A DNA stretch of 64,000 nt from Lachnospiraceae bacterium (GCA_029338735.1 JAQYAY010000023.1:1-64000); one strand, 5' to 3'. Counted from the stretch's first letter, positions 28,596 to 37,213 are shown. A program made the numbers and translations. Notes: generated from the sequence alone by a model not told the origin.

Positions 28596-29198
28596 ATGCC
28601 AGAAATCAAAATATGTGGCCTGAGGCGACCCCAGGATATCTTGATAGCTAACAGATATAAGCCTGATTTTGCCGGATTTATCATTAATTTTCCAAAGAGT
28701 CACCGAAGCATATCAGGACAAGAGGTAAAAAATCTCAGACAAAATCTGGATCACGGGATACCTGCAGTTGGTGTATTTGTAGATCAACCAGTACAGAAAG
28801 TAATTAATCTTCTGACAGATGGAACGATAGATTTCGCCCAGCTTCATGGGAAAGAGTCACCGGAATATATCAATGAAGTTCAGCAATCTACAGGTAAGAA
28901 AGTCATCAAGGCCTTTGAAGTAAAGACTTCAGAAGATATCGAAAGAGCACTTGAATCGCCGGCTGACTACCTTTTATTAGACCAGGGAAAAGGTGGCGGC
29001 GAGACATTTGACTGGAGCCTTATCACAGAAAAAATTGACAGACCATGGTTCCTGGCCGGTGGACTGACTGTGGATAATCTGCAGCAGGCAATAGATACCG
29101 TCCATCCGTGGGGCGTTGATATCTCAAGCGGAGTAGAAACCAATGGAGTTAAGGACGAGGAGAAGGTGAAAGAGGTAGTTTCTATAGTAAGGGGATAG
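28596..29198 (+). CDS. trpF: phosphoribosylanthranilate isomerase
   Basis: A 200-residue TrpF, which converts phosphoribosylanthranilate to its ribulose form. The catalytic cysteine is in KICGLRRPQDI and the catalytic aspartate in LLLDQGKGGGETFDWS. FAGFIINFPKSHRSIS, DFAQLHGKES and DISSGVETNGVKDEEKV complete the TIM barrel. The AGGAG site is 6-7 nt before the ATG. It lies between trpC and trpB. Confidence 0.96.
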   Translation: MPEIKICGLRRPQDILIANRYKPDFAGFIINFPKSHRSISGQEVKNLRQNLDHGIPAVGVFVDQPVQKVINLLTDGTIDFAQLHGKESPEYINEVQQSTGKKVIKAFEVKTSEDIERALESPADYLLLDQGKGGGETFDWSLITEKIDRPWFLAGGLTVDNLQQAIDTVHPWGVDISSGVETNGVKDEEKVKEVVSIVRG

Positions 29199-29255
29199 GG
29201 GTCAGGACATAGGGAATAAGAGATTGCAAATTCATTTGTTAAATCGGAGGATAAA

Positions 29256-30446
29256 ATGAGCAATAGTAAAGGAAGATTCGGAATACATGGCGGTCAGTAC
29301 ATACCTGAGACACTGATGAATGCCGTAATAGAACTTGAAGAAGCGTACAATCACTATAAGGATGATCCGGAGTTCAATGCAGAGTTTACAGACCTGCTGA
29401 ACAATTACGCCAACCGTCCATCGCTTCTGTACTATGCAGATAATATGACAAAGGACCTGGGCGGCGCGAAGATCTATCTGAAGCGTGAGGACTTAAACCA
29501 CACAGGCGCCCACAAGATCAACAATGCTCTTGGTCAGTGCCTTCTGGCTAAAAAAATGGGCAAGACCAGAGTCATCGCCGAGACTGGAGCCGGACAGCAC
29601 GGAGTCGCAACAGCTACAGTTGCAGCATATATGGGACTCGAGTGTGAGATCTACATGGGAAAAATGGATACTGAGCGTCAGGCATTAAATGTATATCGTA
29701 TGAAGCTGCTCGGAGCAAAGGTACACCCTGTAACAAGTGGTACAGCAACACTGAAAGATGCAGTATCGGAGACAATGCGTGAGTGGACAAATAGAATTGA
29801 AGATACACATTATGTGCTTGGCAGCTGCATGGGACCTCATCCATTCCCAACAATAGTAAGAGATTTCCAGTCTGTCATCTCACGTGAGATCAAGCAGCAG
29901 CTCATGGAAAAAGAAGGAAAACTCCCTGATGCAGTAATAGCCTGTGTAGGCGGTGGATCCAATGCAATTGGTTCTTTTTACCACTTTATAAATGACAAAT
30001 CGGTAAAACTCATAGGCTGTGAAGCAGCAGGCAGAGGCATAGATACCAACGAAACTGCGGCCACAGTTAATACCGGAAGTCTTGGAATTTTCCATGGAAT
30101 GAAGTCATATTTCTGTCAGGATAAGTACGGACAGATCGCACCTGTATATTCGATCTCAGCCGGACTCGACTATCCGGGTGTCGGACCTGAGCACGCATAC
30201 CTGCATGATATCGGCAGAGCTGAATACGTACCGATCACGGATGATGAGGCTGTAGATGCGTTCGAGTATCTGTCGAGAACTGAGGGAATCATTCCGGCAA
30301 TCGAGAGTGCTCATGCAGTAGCATATGCCATGAAGCTTGCACCGAAGATGAGCAAGGACCAGATCATCGTGGTGACAGTTTCGGGCCGTGGTGACAAAGA
30401 TGTAGCAGCAATCGCAAGATATCGTGGCGAAGAGATTTATGACTAA
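29256..30446 (+). CDS. trpB: tryptophan synthase beta chain
   Basis: A 396-residue TrpB of the classical TrpB1 type that condenses indole and serine. The PLP-binding lysine is Lys87 in [14 protein letters not shown], the phosphate loop is [10 protein letters not shown], and [20 protein letters not shown] is the substrate loop. [14 protein letters not shown] at the N-terminus is the usual TrpA-contact region. A GGAGG site precedes the ATG. The gene lies 14 bp before trpA, with which it forms the complex that channels indole. Confidence 0.98.
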   Translation: MSNSKGRFGIHGGQYIPETLMNAVIELEEAYNHYKDDPEFNAEFTDLLNNYANRPSLLYYADNMTKDLGGAKIYLKREDLNHTGAHKINNALGQCLLAKKMGKTRVIAETGAGQHGVATATVAAYMGLECEIYMGKMDTERQALNVYRMKLLGAKVHPVTSGTATLKDAVSETMREWTNRIEDTHYVLGSCMGPHPFPTIVRDFQSVISREIKQQLMEKEGKLPDAVIACVGGGSNAIGSFYHFINDKSVKLIGCEAAGRGIDTNETAATVNTGSLGIFHGMKSYFCQDKYGQIAPVYSISAGLDYPGVGPEHAYLHDIGRAEYVPITDDEAVDAFEYLSRTEGIIPAIESAHAVAYAMKLAPKMSKDQIIVVTVSGRGDKDVAAIARYRGEEIYD

Positions 30447-30460
30447 TACGGAGGTATAGA

Positions 30461-31243
30461 ATGGCAAGCGTAGCAGATGCATTTAAAAATAAGAACGGAA
30501 AGGCCTTCATACCTTTCATCACAAGCGGCGATCCGTCGCTTGAAGTCACGGAGCAGCTCGTATATGCAATGGCAGAGGCCGGGGCAGACCTGATCGAGCT
30601 TGGAATCCCTTTTTCAGATCCGACGGCAGAGGGACCGGTGATCCAGGAGGCCAATATCAGGGCACTTTCAGGCGGAGTCACAACCGACAAGATTTTTGAA
30701 ATGGTAAAAAAGATCCGCAAGAACTGTGATATCCCAATGGTTTTCATGACATATGCGAATGTAGTCTTCCATTATGGGACAGAGAAATTCATAAAGACAG
30801 CGGCCGGAATCGGAATGCAGGGACTCATCCTTCCGGATGTACCATATGAAGAAAAAGAAGAGTTCTCAAGCGTATGTAAAAAGTACGGAATCGACCTTAT
30901 TTCTCTTATCGCACCGACATCACATGACAGGATCCGCATGATAGCAAAGGAAGCCGACGGATTTGTCTATTGTGTATCATCGCTCGGAGTCACAGGTACC
31001 AGAACAAAGATCACGACAGATATCGGAGCCATGGTGGGGCTCGTAAAAGAAGCAAAGGATATCCCATGTGCAGTCGGATTCGGAATCTCGAATCCTCAGA
31101 CGGCAGCAGATATGGCATCTAAGTCAGACGGAGCGATCGTAGGCTCAGCCATAGTCAAGATCTGCGCAAAGTATGGAAAAGACTGTGTCCCTGAGGTGAA
31201 GAAATTCGTAAAGGAAATGGCAGACGCAGTGCACGCAGTCTGA
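30461..31243 (+). CDS. trpA: tryptophan synthase alpha chain
   Basis: A 260-residue TrpA, which cleaves indole-3-glycerol phosphate and passes indole to TrpB. Catalytic Glu46 is in LIELGIPFSDP. The second catalytic acid, Asp60 of the Salmonella enzyme in the ADGP motif, is Glu57 here (PTAEGPVIQ). VYCVSSLGVTGTR and AVGFGISNPQ, which bind the phosphate, are normal. A GGAGG site precedes the ATG, and a terminator follows the gene, closing the operon. Confidence 0.97.
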   Translation: MASVADAFKNKNGKAFIPFITSGDPSLEVTEQLVYAMAEAGADLIELGIPFSDPTAEGPVIQEANIRALSGGVTTDKIFEMVKKIRKNCDIPMVFMTYANVVFHYGTEKFIKTAAGIGMQGLILPDVPYEEKEEFSSVCKKYGIDLISLIAPTSHDRIRMIAKEADGFVYCVSSLGVTGTRTKITTDIGAMVGLVKEAKDIPCAVGFGISNPQTAADMASKSDGAIVGSAIVKICAKYGKDCVPEVKKFVKEMADAVHAV

Positions 31244-31268
31244 AAAAATTCTGAAAATAACTCAGATT

Positions 31269-31299
31269 CAGAGTCATTGAAAAACGGCTCTGTTTTTTT
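31269..31299 (+). terminator. terminator of the trp operon
   Basis: CAGAGTC and GGCTCTG form a 7-bp stem with one G-U pair and a 10-nt loop, followed by seven T residues. It lies 25 bp after the trpA stop. Confidence 0.85.
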
Positions 31300-31312
31300 G
31301 CAAAAAATGTCT

Positions 31313-31368
31313 TTGACATTTGGTAGTAGCGTGCTATAATGGAAACTGGAAACTAATATAATAGTTTC
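31313..31368 (+). promoter_or_regulatory. promoter and operator-like repeat of the glycerol-3-phosphate-type cluster
   Basis: TTGACA (31313-31318) and TATAAT (31335-31340) are perfect hexamers 16 bp apart. GAAACTA and TAGTTTC (31349-31355 and 31362-31368) form a perfect inverted repeat with a 6-bp spacer just downstream, over the expected start of transcription. It is a plausible repressor site or leader hairpin. Confidence 0.75.
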
Positions 31369-31405
31369 GTGAGGGCTTGGAAATATTTTTTAGGAGGAAA
31401 GTCAT

Positions 31406-32833
31406 ATGTATGATGTGGTGATCATTGGAGCCGGTGCAACAGGCTCAGCCACAGCCAGGGAACTTTCGAGGTTCAAAGGGAAATTCCTGGTATTAGAGGC
31501 AGAAGCAGATGTCTGTTCCGGTACGACCAAGGCCAACAGTGCAATAGTGCATGCGGGCTATGATGCAGTGCCAGGATCGAAGAAGGCAAAGTATAATGTA
31601 GAGGGTTCTGAGATGATGGAGGCTCTGTCGAAGGAGCTGGATTTTCCATACAGCAGGATTGGCTCTCTCGTAGTATGCCGCAAGGATCAGGACAGATCGG
31701 AGCTTGAGAGACTGCTTGAACAGGGGAAGAAGAACGGAGTCAGGGATCTGCGTATCATAGAGCGCGATGAGATCGTAGAGATGGAGCCGAATATTGCAGA
31801 TGATATCGAATGTGCTCTGTACGCTCCGACAGCAGCAATAGTCTGCCCTTTCGGGATGAATATCGCTTTTGCAGAGAATGCAGCAGATAATGGCGTGGAA
31901 TTCGCCTTCAATTCAAGGGTTACATCGATCGAGAAAGTCGGTGACCATTTTTCCATAAAGACAGATACGGACACTTATGAGACAAGGGCTGTAGTGAATG
32001 CAGCAGGCGTCTATGCAGATGTGCTCCACAATATGGTTTCAGAGAAAAAGCTTCACATCACCGCCAGAAAAGGTGAGTACGAGCTCTTCGACAAGTCAGC
32101 AGGAAACCATGTGAGACATACCATCTTCCAGCTTCCATCGAAGCTCGGAAAGGGAATTCTCGTGTCACCAACTGTTCACGGGAATCTCCTCGTCGGACCT
32201 ACCGCTACAGATATCGATGACAAGGAAGGCACGAACACAACTGCCGACGGCCTGTCTCAGGTCGAGAAGATGAGTGCTCTCTCTGTAAAAAATATTCCGT
32301 ACAGAAGCGTAATTACATCATTTGCAGGACTTCGTGCACACGAGGATGGAGGAGATTTCATCATCGGTGAGTGTGACGACTGTAACGGATTTTTCGATGC
32401 AGCAGGCATTGAGTCACCGGGGCTTTCAAGCGCACCGGCTATTGGTAAGGATTTAGGCCAGATGGTAGCCGCTTGGCTCGGACTGGATGAGAATCCGTTA
32501 TTTAACGGTACTAGAAAAGGAATCCTCGATCCGAAGAAACTGTCATTCGAAGAAAGAAATGAACTCATAAAGAAGAATCCGGCATATGGTCAGATCATCT
32601 GCCGCTGCGAATCAGTTACGGCAGGTGAGATAATCGATGCGATCACGAGAACTCTCGGCGCGAAGACTCTTGATGGAATCAAGAGACGTACAAGAGCCGG
32701 AATGGGACGCTGCCAGGCAGGATTCTGCACACCTCGTCAGATGGATTTACTGGAAAAGTATGCACACCTCACACCGGAAGGGGTCACGAAGTCCGGCGGA
32801 GACAGTGTACTAGTATATGGAAAGACAAAGTAA
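31406..32833 (+). CDS. FAD-dependent glycerol-3-phosphate-type dehydrogenase with BFD-like iron-sulfur domain
   Basis: A 475-residue flavoprotein. The N-terminal DAO domain (1-370) has the FAD motif DVVIIGAGATGSATARELS, SGTTKANSAIVHAGYD and a late AGIESPGLSSAPAIG segment. The C-terminal BFD-like [2Fe-2S] domain carries CRCESVTAGEI and MGRCQAGFC, giving four cysteines in the usual C-x-C ... C-x4-C spacing. This layout is that of clostridial GlpA-like proteins, which oxidise glycerol 3-phosphate to dihydroxyacetone phosphate. It heads a three-gene operon with the two genes below. Another 2-hydroxy acid or amine substrate is possible. GGAGG precedes the ATG. Confidence 0.85.
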   Translation: MYDVVIIGAGATGSATARELSRFKGKFLVLEAEADVCSGTTKANSAIVHAGYDAVPGSKKAKYNVEGSEMMEALSKELDFPYSRIGSLVVCRKDQDRSELERLLEQGKKNGVRDLRIIERDEIVEMEPNIADDIECALYAPTAAIVCPFGMNIAFAENAADNGVEFAFNSRVTSIEKVGDHFSIKTDTDTYETRAVVNAAGVYADVLHNMVSEKKLHITARKGEYELFDKSAGNHVRHTIFQLPSKLGKGILVSPTVHGNLLVGPTATDIDDKEGTNTTADGLSQVEKMSALSVKNIPYRSVITSFAGLRAHEDGGDFIIGECDDCNGFFDAAGIESPGLSSAPAIGKDLGQMVAAWLGLDENPLFNGTRKGILDPKKLSFEERNELIKKNPAYGQIICRCESVTAGEIIDAITRTLGAKTLDGIKRRTRAGMGRCQAGFCTPRQMDLLEKYAHLTPEGVTKSGGDSVLVYGKTK

Positions 32834-32846
32834 GGGAGGCAGTGCA

Positions 32847-34097
32847 ATGGAAAATTATGATCTCGTAATTGTCGGCGGCGGACCGGCAGGACTTGCAGCT
32901 GCAATCTCTGCAAGAAAAGATGGAATACAGTCAATCCTCGTTCTTGAGCGTGATGACAGACTCGGAGGAATCCTGAACCAGTGTATCCACAATGGGTTCG
33001 GACTCCATACATTCAATGAGGAGCTGACAGGCCCTGAATATGCAGGCAGATTTATATCACAGCTCTTAGATGAAAAAATCGAATACAGGCTGAACACGAT
33101 GGTCATGGATATAAGCCATGACAGAGTTGTCACAGCCATGAATTCTCATGACGGATTATTCCAGATTCAGGCAAAGGCTGTAGTTCTTGCAATGGGATGC
33201 CGTGAGAGAAGCCGTGGAGCATTAAATATCCCTGGCTACAGACCTGCCGGCATCTATACAGCAGGATGTGCCCAGAGACTTGTAAATATGGAAGGCGAGA
33301 TGCCTGGCAAGAAGGTAGTCATCCTCGGATCCGGCGATATCGGACTCATAATGGCACGCCGAATGACACTCGAAGGCGCAAAGGTAGAGGTAGTAGCCGA
33401 GCTGATGCCGTATTCAGGCGGACTCAAGAGAAATATAGTCCAGTGCCTCGATGATTTCGGAATACCGCTCAAGCTCTCACATACAGTCGTAAATATCGAA
33501 GGAAAAAAGAGAGTCGAGGCTGTGACAATAGCAGAGGTCGGACCGGACAGAAAGCCGATTCCGGGAACTGAAGAGAGATACGAGTGCGATACACTCCTTC
33601 TGTCATGCGGACTTCTCCCTGAGAATGAACTGTCGAAGGAGTGCGGGGTAGAGCTCTCAAGAGTCACAAACGGACCGGTCGTAAACGATGCTCTTGAGAC
33701 AAATGTGCCGGGAGTATTTGCCTGCGGCAATGTGCTTCATGTACATGATCTCGTGGACTTCGTATCAATGGAAGCAAAGAACGCCGGACATTATGCGGCA
33801 GCATTTATCCAGAACGGCGAGCAGTCGGAGCTGACCATAGACGTGATCTGCGATGGAAAGGTCCGTTATACAGTGCCTCAGATGATAAGACCGGAAGCAA
33901 TGGAGGATACACTGACAGTCAGGTTCCGCGTGTCAAATGTTTACAAGAATGCGTCAGTGGTAGTAAAGGCCGGTGGCAGGGAACTGATCCGCAGGAAGAA
34001 GCAGATCATGGCTCCTGGAGAGATGGAGCAGGTAGTGCTGAAGAAAGCAGATCTGGCAAGCGCTGATAAAGTAGAGATTGGGATAGAGGAGGCATGA
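32847..34097 (+). CDS. FAD/NAD(P)-dependent oxidoreductase, partner of the dehydrogenase
   Basis: A 416-residue pyridine nucleotide-disulfide oxidoreductase-like flavoprotein. It has an FAD motif at the start (LVIVGGGPAGLAAAISA), an NAD-type motif VVILGSGDIGLIMARRM near residue 157 and the closing FAD segment PGVFACGNVLHVHDLVDFV. The redox-active CxxC of thioredoxin reductases is absent. In the common Clostridia cluster this protein probably transfers electrons from the first flavoprotein to NAD or another acceptor. The ATG at 32847 has GGGAGG upstream. It ends by overlapping the next gene region. Confidence 0.85.
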   Translation: MENYDLVIVGGGPAGLAAAISARKDGIQSILVLERDDRLGGILNQCIHNGFGLHTFNEELTGPEYAGRFISQLLDEKIEYRLNTMVMDISHDRVVTAMNSHDGLFQIQAKAVVLAMGCRERSRGALNIPGYRPAGIYTAGCAQRLVNMEGEMPGKKVVILGSGDIGLIMARRMTLEGAKVEVVAELMPYSGGLKRNIVQCLDDFGIPLKLSHTVVNIEGKKRVEAVTIAEVGPDRKPIPGTEERYECDTLLLSCGLLPENELSKECGVELSRVTNGPVVNDALETNVPGVFACGNVLHVHDLVDFVSMEAKNAGHYAAAFIQNGEQSELTIDVICDGKVRYTVPQMIRPEAMEDTLTVRFRVSNVYKNASVVVKAGGRELIRRKKQIMAPGEMEQVVLKKADLASADKVEIGIEEA

Positions 34098-34099
34098 CC

Positions 34100-34456
34100 A
34101 TGGAAGAAAAACATCTTACCTGTATCGGCTGCCCGATGGGATGCGCCCTTACAGTCACAATTGATAATGGAGAAGTAGTCTCTGTCACAGGAAATACCTG
34201 CAAGCGCGGAGACATCTATGGCAGAAAAGAGGTCACGAACCCGACCAGGATAGTGACAAGTACCGTTGCAGTGGAAGGCGGAAAGGATGCAGTTGTTTCG
34301 GTGAAGACAGCGTCTGATATCCCGAAAGGGAAAATATTTGATATCGTAAATGCATTAAAAGATGTCAGGGTTTCATCACCGGTACACATCGGTGATGTGA
34401 TCGTGAAAAATGTATGCGATACCGGAGTTGATATCATAGCAACCCGTAATGACTGA
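34100..34456 (+). CDS. DUF1667 cysteine-rich protein
   Basis: A 118-residue protein that starts with LTCIGCPMGCALTV and has a further cysteine in GNTCKRGD, the DUF1667 pattern likely to hold a metal or iron-sulfur cluster. It is the constant third gene of the flavoprotein cluster and is probably a small electron-transfer or assembly subunit. The ATG at 34100 has GGAGG 7 nt upstream; an ATG at 34094 overlaps the preceding stop and is too close to that site. A terminator follows. Confidence 0.85.
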   Translation: MEEKHLTCIGCPMGCALTVTIDNGEVVSVTGNTCKRGDIYGRKEVTNPTRIVTSTVAVEGGKDAVVSVKTASDIPKGKIFDIVNALKDVRVSSPVHIGDVIVKNVCDTGVDIIATRND

Positions 34457-34465
34457 TTTTTATAG

Positions 34466-34503
34466 GATGAAAAAGAGGCAGGTCCCCTTTTTCATCTTTT
34501 TTT
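34466..34503 (+). terminator. terminator of the flavoprotein cluster
   Basis: GATGAAAAAGAGG and CCCCTTTTTCATC form a 13-bp stem with one mismatch and a 5-nt loop, followed by seven T residues. Confidence 0.9.
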
Positions 34504-34565
34504 GCATGTTCAGAGCTTCCGATAACGATTCCATTACAATTTATTAAAAAGTATTCAAAAGAGTG

Positions 34566-34594
34566 TTGACATAAATTTTTTTATAAGTTATAGT
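34566..34594 (+). promoter_or_regulatory. promoter of the ribbon-helix-helix gene
   Basis: TTGACA (34566-34571) and TATAGT (34589-34594) with 17-bp spacing give a strong housekeeping-type promoter 80 bp before the start codon. Confidence 0.8.
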
Positions 34595-34674
34595 AATATG
34601 AGAGGGAACAATCATCCACATTCTTTAAGAGGATAAAATTGTAAAAGGAGATGAAATAATTAATGGAGGAACAG

Positions 34675-34905
34675 ATGAACACTTCAGATATTCAGGAACA
34701 GGCTGAACCGAAACGGCGCGGTCGCCCGAGAGTCGCCAACAAGAAAAAGCAGTATACACTTACGATGCGTCCGGATATGTACTCGCAGGCATGTGAAGAG
34801 GCTGAGCGGCGCGGTATTTCTTTTTCAGCGCTGATAGCCAATGCACTTGTGGAGTATATGGACCACAGAGGCATTGACAGCGACAATAAAAAGGATGAAG
34901 ATTAG
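34675..34905 (+). CDS. small ribbon-helix-helix-like protein with AT-hook motif
   Basis: A 76-residue basic protein. An AT-hook-like KRRGRPRVANKK (about residues 13-24) precedes a region with the strand-helix-helix pattern of ribbon-helix-helix proteins: KQYTLTMRPDMYSQACEEAERRGISFSALIANALVEYMD. It is probably a DNA-binding protein or antitoxin-like regulator; no toxin gene is adjacent. GGAGG lies 5 nt before the ATG at 34675; an in-frame ATG at 34663 is the alternative with AAGGAG 12 nt away. It converges on the SDR gene with a 4-bp overlap. Confidence 0.75.
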   Translation: MNTSDIQEQAEPKRRGRPRVANKKKQYTLTMRPDMYSQACEEAERRGISFSALIANALVEYMDHRGIDSDNKKDED

Positions 34906-35666
34906 ATGAAAGCCCCATCGGCGCCGAGTATCTGTCCGGTCACATAGGATAGGTTCATGAGTGCCCAGGCTGCATCGGCAATTTCATCAGGTGAAGCAAA
35001 ACGACCAAGAGGGATCTCATCACAGAGGTCTCTCTTTTCTTCTTCAGAAAATCCGGCGTTCATATCAGTATCTACGCAGCCGGGAGCCACGGCATTTACA
35101 CGTATTCCGGACGGGGCCAGTTCTCTGGCAAGAGCTTTTGTAAAAAGGTTGACACCACCCTTGGTGGCAGAATACGCAACTTCACATGAAGCACCGGCGG
35201 TGCCCCACATAGATGAAATATTAAGGATTGAGCCATTCTTCTGGTGAATCATGGAAGGGACAATGGCTTTTGTCATATAAAAAAGTGACGACAGATTGAC
35301 TGAGACCATGCGGTTCCAGTCTTCAACAGACATATCTGTGATCAGACCAATGATTGAGATTCCGGCGTTGTTTACCATATAGTCGATGTGAGGAAATGAC
35401 TGCAGGATCTGGTCAGCCATTGACTGGACAGCAGACGGATCTCCTACATCGGCCTGAAAAGTCATAACGGTGATCCCGTATTTTTCACGGAGATCGCTTG
35501 CAAGTGTATTGAGTGCGTCTATGTTATTCTGGCAGCACAGGGCCAGATTCACGCCGTTATCAGCTGATTTTATAGCTATTGAACGCCCGATTCCGCGCGA
35601 TGCGCCGGTTACTATTCCATATTTCGACTGGGCTTGATTATTTTCGGTATTTAATAAACTTTTCAT
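34902..35666 (-). CDS. SDR family NAD(P)-dependent oxidoreductase
   Basis: A 254-residue classical short-chain dehydrogenase, FabG-like. The cofactor motif TGASRGIGRSIA is at about residue 20, NNAG near 90, and the catalytic Ser-Tyr-Lys in ISSMWG and YSATKGG. It ends YVTGQILGADGAFI, where family members usually have (V/I)DGG. The N-terminal 14 residues (MKSLLNTENNQAQS) are an extension. The context (next to PlsC) would fit lipid metabolism, but FabG normally lies with fatty acid genes, so the substrate is unknown. It is transcribed against the replication direction. Confidence 0.88.
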   Translation of the reverse strand: MKSLLNTENNQAQSKYGIVTGASRGIGRSIAIKSADNGVNLALCCQNNIDALNTLASDLREKYGITVMTFQADVGDPSAVQSMADQILQSFPHIDYMVNNAGISIIGLITDMSVEDWNRMVSVNLSSLFYMTKAIVPSMIHQKNGSILNISSMWGTAGASCEVAYSATKGGVNLFTKALARELAPSGIRVNAVAPGCVDTDMNAGFSEEEKRDLCDEIPLGRFASPDEIADAAWALMNLSYVTGQILGADGAFI

Positions 35667-35808
35667 TGGTTGTTCACAATTTGTTCACAGTTTCCCTGTA
35701 TTATATAAACCATCAAAAGGAAATCACAGTTCCTTTTGAGACGGAAATTGTTTTCGTTTTTCATACTCCCCCTCTTTTACAGGGCCCCCGCATGGGGGCT
35801 CTTCTTTT
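35667..35808. promoter_or_regulatory. SDR promoter region and candidate small plus-strand transcript
   Basis: On the minus strand TATAAT (35700-35705) is the probable -10 of the SDR gene. CAAAAGGAA and TTCCTTTTG (35714-35722 and 35730-35738) form a perfect inverted repeat near its -35 position. TTGTTCACA occurs twice near the SDR start (35671-35679 and 35681-35689, the first without the leading T). Further on GCCCCC-GCAT-GGGGGC followed by TCTTCTTTTTT (35784-35810) is a plus-strand terminator with no plus-strand gene before it. The block could encode a small RNA of about 100 nt. Confidence 0.45.
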
Positions 35809-36522
35809 TTACTTTTTCATCATTTCTATGATTTCATTACGTACGGTATTGTGCAGCTCTTTCTGCTCATCTCTCGACATACCTTTTGTCTCAATCGGCT
35901 TCCCGAAGGTCAGTGTCACATGGGACTTCTTCACATTAGGGAAGTGATATTCGAGGATATCCCTTGTGCCGGTGACGGCGACTGGGATTACCGGGCAGCC
36001 GGTTTTTGTGGCGACCTTGAAGCTGCCTGGATGGAAATCATGCACCTGGCCGTCTTTGGAACGTGTGCCCTCAGGATAGATAAAGATACTGATGCCGTGC
36101 TTCACTTCGTCAATTGCCTTGAGGATCATGTCGAGTCCCGATCTCATGCTGCCCCTGTCGACTCCGAGGCAGTACAGACGGTGCATCCAGATACCAAGAA
36201 CAGGGACACTGAATACTGACTGCTTGGCAATGAATCCTGTGACTTCAGGCAGCCTGCCATAGGTGACTACGATATCGTAGAAGCTCTGGTGGTTGCTGAT
36301 ATAGAGTACAGGTCGGTCCGTAGGGATGTTCTCGAGTCCCCTGACAGTGACTTCTGATCCGGACAGCCATTCCACGCAGTGAAAACCCCACCTGACAAAG
36401 CGGAGATAGAAGCGGTCGAGCCTGTGCGGATCCCTGCGGGTCATGAGATGGCCAATGCCGAGTACAGGAAGGGATATGATAAGAAATACTACAACATAAA
36501 TAAGGGTTAGTACTGTTCGCAT
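35809..36522 (-). CDS. plsC: 1-acyl-sn-glycerol-3-phosphate acyltransferase
   Basis: A 237-residue lysophosphatidic acid acyltransferase. Motif I is NHQSFYD (the HX4D catalytic pair), and motif III is IYPEGTRSKDG. A conserved PVIPVAVTGT lies further on. An N-terminal hydrophobic helix (VLTLIYVVVFLIISLPVLGIGHL) anchors it in the membrane. It makes phosphatidic acid for phospholipid synthesis. The ATG at 36522 has GGAG 6 nt upstream; the frame is open for nine more codons without support. Confidence 0.93.
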   Translation of the reverse strand: MRTVLTLIYVVVFLIISLPVLGIGHLMTRRDPHRLDRFYLRFVRWGFHCVEWLSGSEVTVRGLENIPTDRPVLYISNHQSFYDIVVTYGRLPEVTGFIAKQSVFSVPVLGIWMHRLYCLGVDRGSMRSGLDMILKAIDEVKHGISIFIYPEGTRSKDGQVHDFHPGSFKVATKTGCPVIPVAVTGTRDILEYHFPNVKKSHVTLTFGKPIETKGMSRDEQKELHNTVRNEIIEMMKK

Positions 36523-36531
36523 GAAAATCTC

Positions 36532-36570
36532 CAAAAAAATAAACGGCAAGAGGAAAAAGTCCCCTTGCCG
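36532..36570 (-). terminator. terminator of hpf
   Basis: CGGCAAGAGG and CCCCTTGCCG form a 10-bp stem with one mismatch; on the minus strand it is followed by TTTATTTTTTT. It lies 13 bp after the hpf stop, and the T-run ends just before the plsC ribosome-binding site. Confidence 0.9.
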
Positions 36571-36583
36571 CCGGTGTCAGAAA

Positions 36584-37120
36584 TTAGAACTCAGGCTCGA
36601 TAAGACCATAGGTATTGCCACGACGCTTGTAAACTACATTGACTTCGTCAGTCTCTGCATTCCTGAATACGAAGAAATCGTGTCCGAGAAGCTCCATCTG
36701 TACGCATGCATCCTCTGGATACATAGGCTTGATACCGAAGTGCTTAGTCCTCTTGATCTTGATCTGTGAATCTTCATCGTCGTCATTGTCCTCTTCGATG
36801 AAGTCTTCCTGGAAGAACTCCTTTGGCTCATTCTGCTTTGCTACAAGCTTCGTACGATACTTGCGGAGCTGTCTCTCGATGACTTCCTCTACGAGATCGA
36901 TAGACACATACATGTCGTTGGAAACCTGCTCTGATCTGATGATCTGCCCCTTGATAGGAATAGTAACCTCGATCTTCTGTCTGTCCTTCTCAACTGAGAG
37001 AGTGACATTAACAGTTGTGTCATCTGTGAAGTACTTGTCCAGCTTCGACAGTTTGTCGTTGACAGCGGTCTTGAGACCATCTGTGAGTTCGATGTTTTTT
37101 CCTGTAATGTTGATCTTCAT
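36584..37120 (-). CDS. hpf: ribosome hibernation promoting factor, long form
   Basis: A 178-residue long-form HPF (RaiA/YvyD). The N-terminal S30AE domain starts MKINITGKNIELTDGLKTAV and binds in the decoding centre of idle 30S subunits. The C-terminal domain (KRTKHFGIKPMYPEDACVQMELLGHDFFVFRNAETDEVNVVYKR, in part) dimerises to give 100S ribosomes. The acidic linker EEDNDDDEDS separates them. A perfect 8-bp hairpin TATGTGGG/CCCACATA lies in its leader (37149-37175). A candidate TATACT -10 lies at 37196-37201, without a good -35. Confidence 0.95.
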   Translation of the reverse strand: MKINITGKNIELTDGLKTAVNDKLSKLDKYFTDDTTVNVTLSVEKDRQKIEVTIPIKGQIIRSEQVSNDMYVSIDLVEEVIERQLRKYRTKLVAKQNEPKEFFQEDFIEEDNDDDEDSQIKIKRTKHFGIKPMYPEDACVQMELLGHDFFVFRNAETDEVNVVYKRRGNTYGLIEPEF

Positions 37121-37213
37121 GATGAAAACCCCCTTTGCTATTGAATTCTATGTGGGTGGAAAACTGTCCCACATATTGACGGGTGTCTTGTACTAAGTAT
37201 AACACAATAGGAT

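Noticed and set aside
36639..37196. Plus-strand open frame of 185 codons opposite hpf
   Set aside because: Serine- and leucine-rich antisense product of the strongly conserved hpf gene; no homology pattern.
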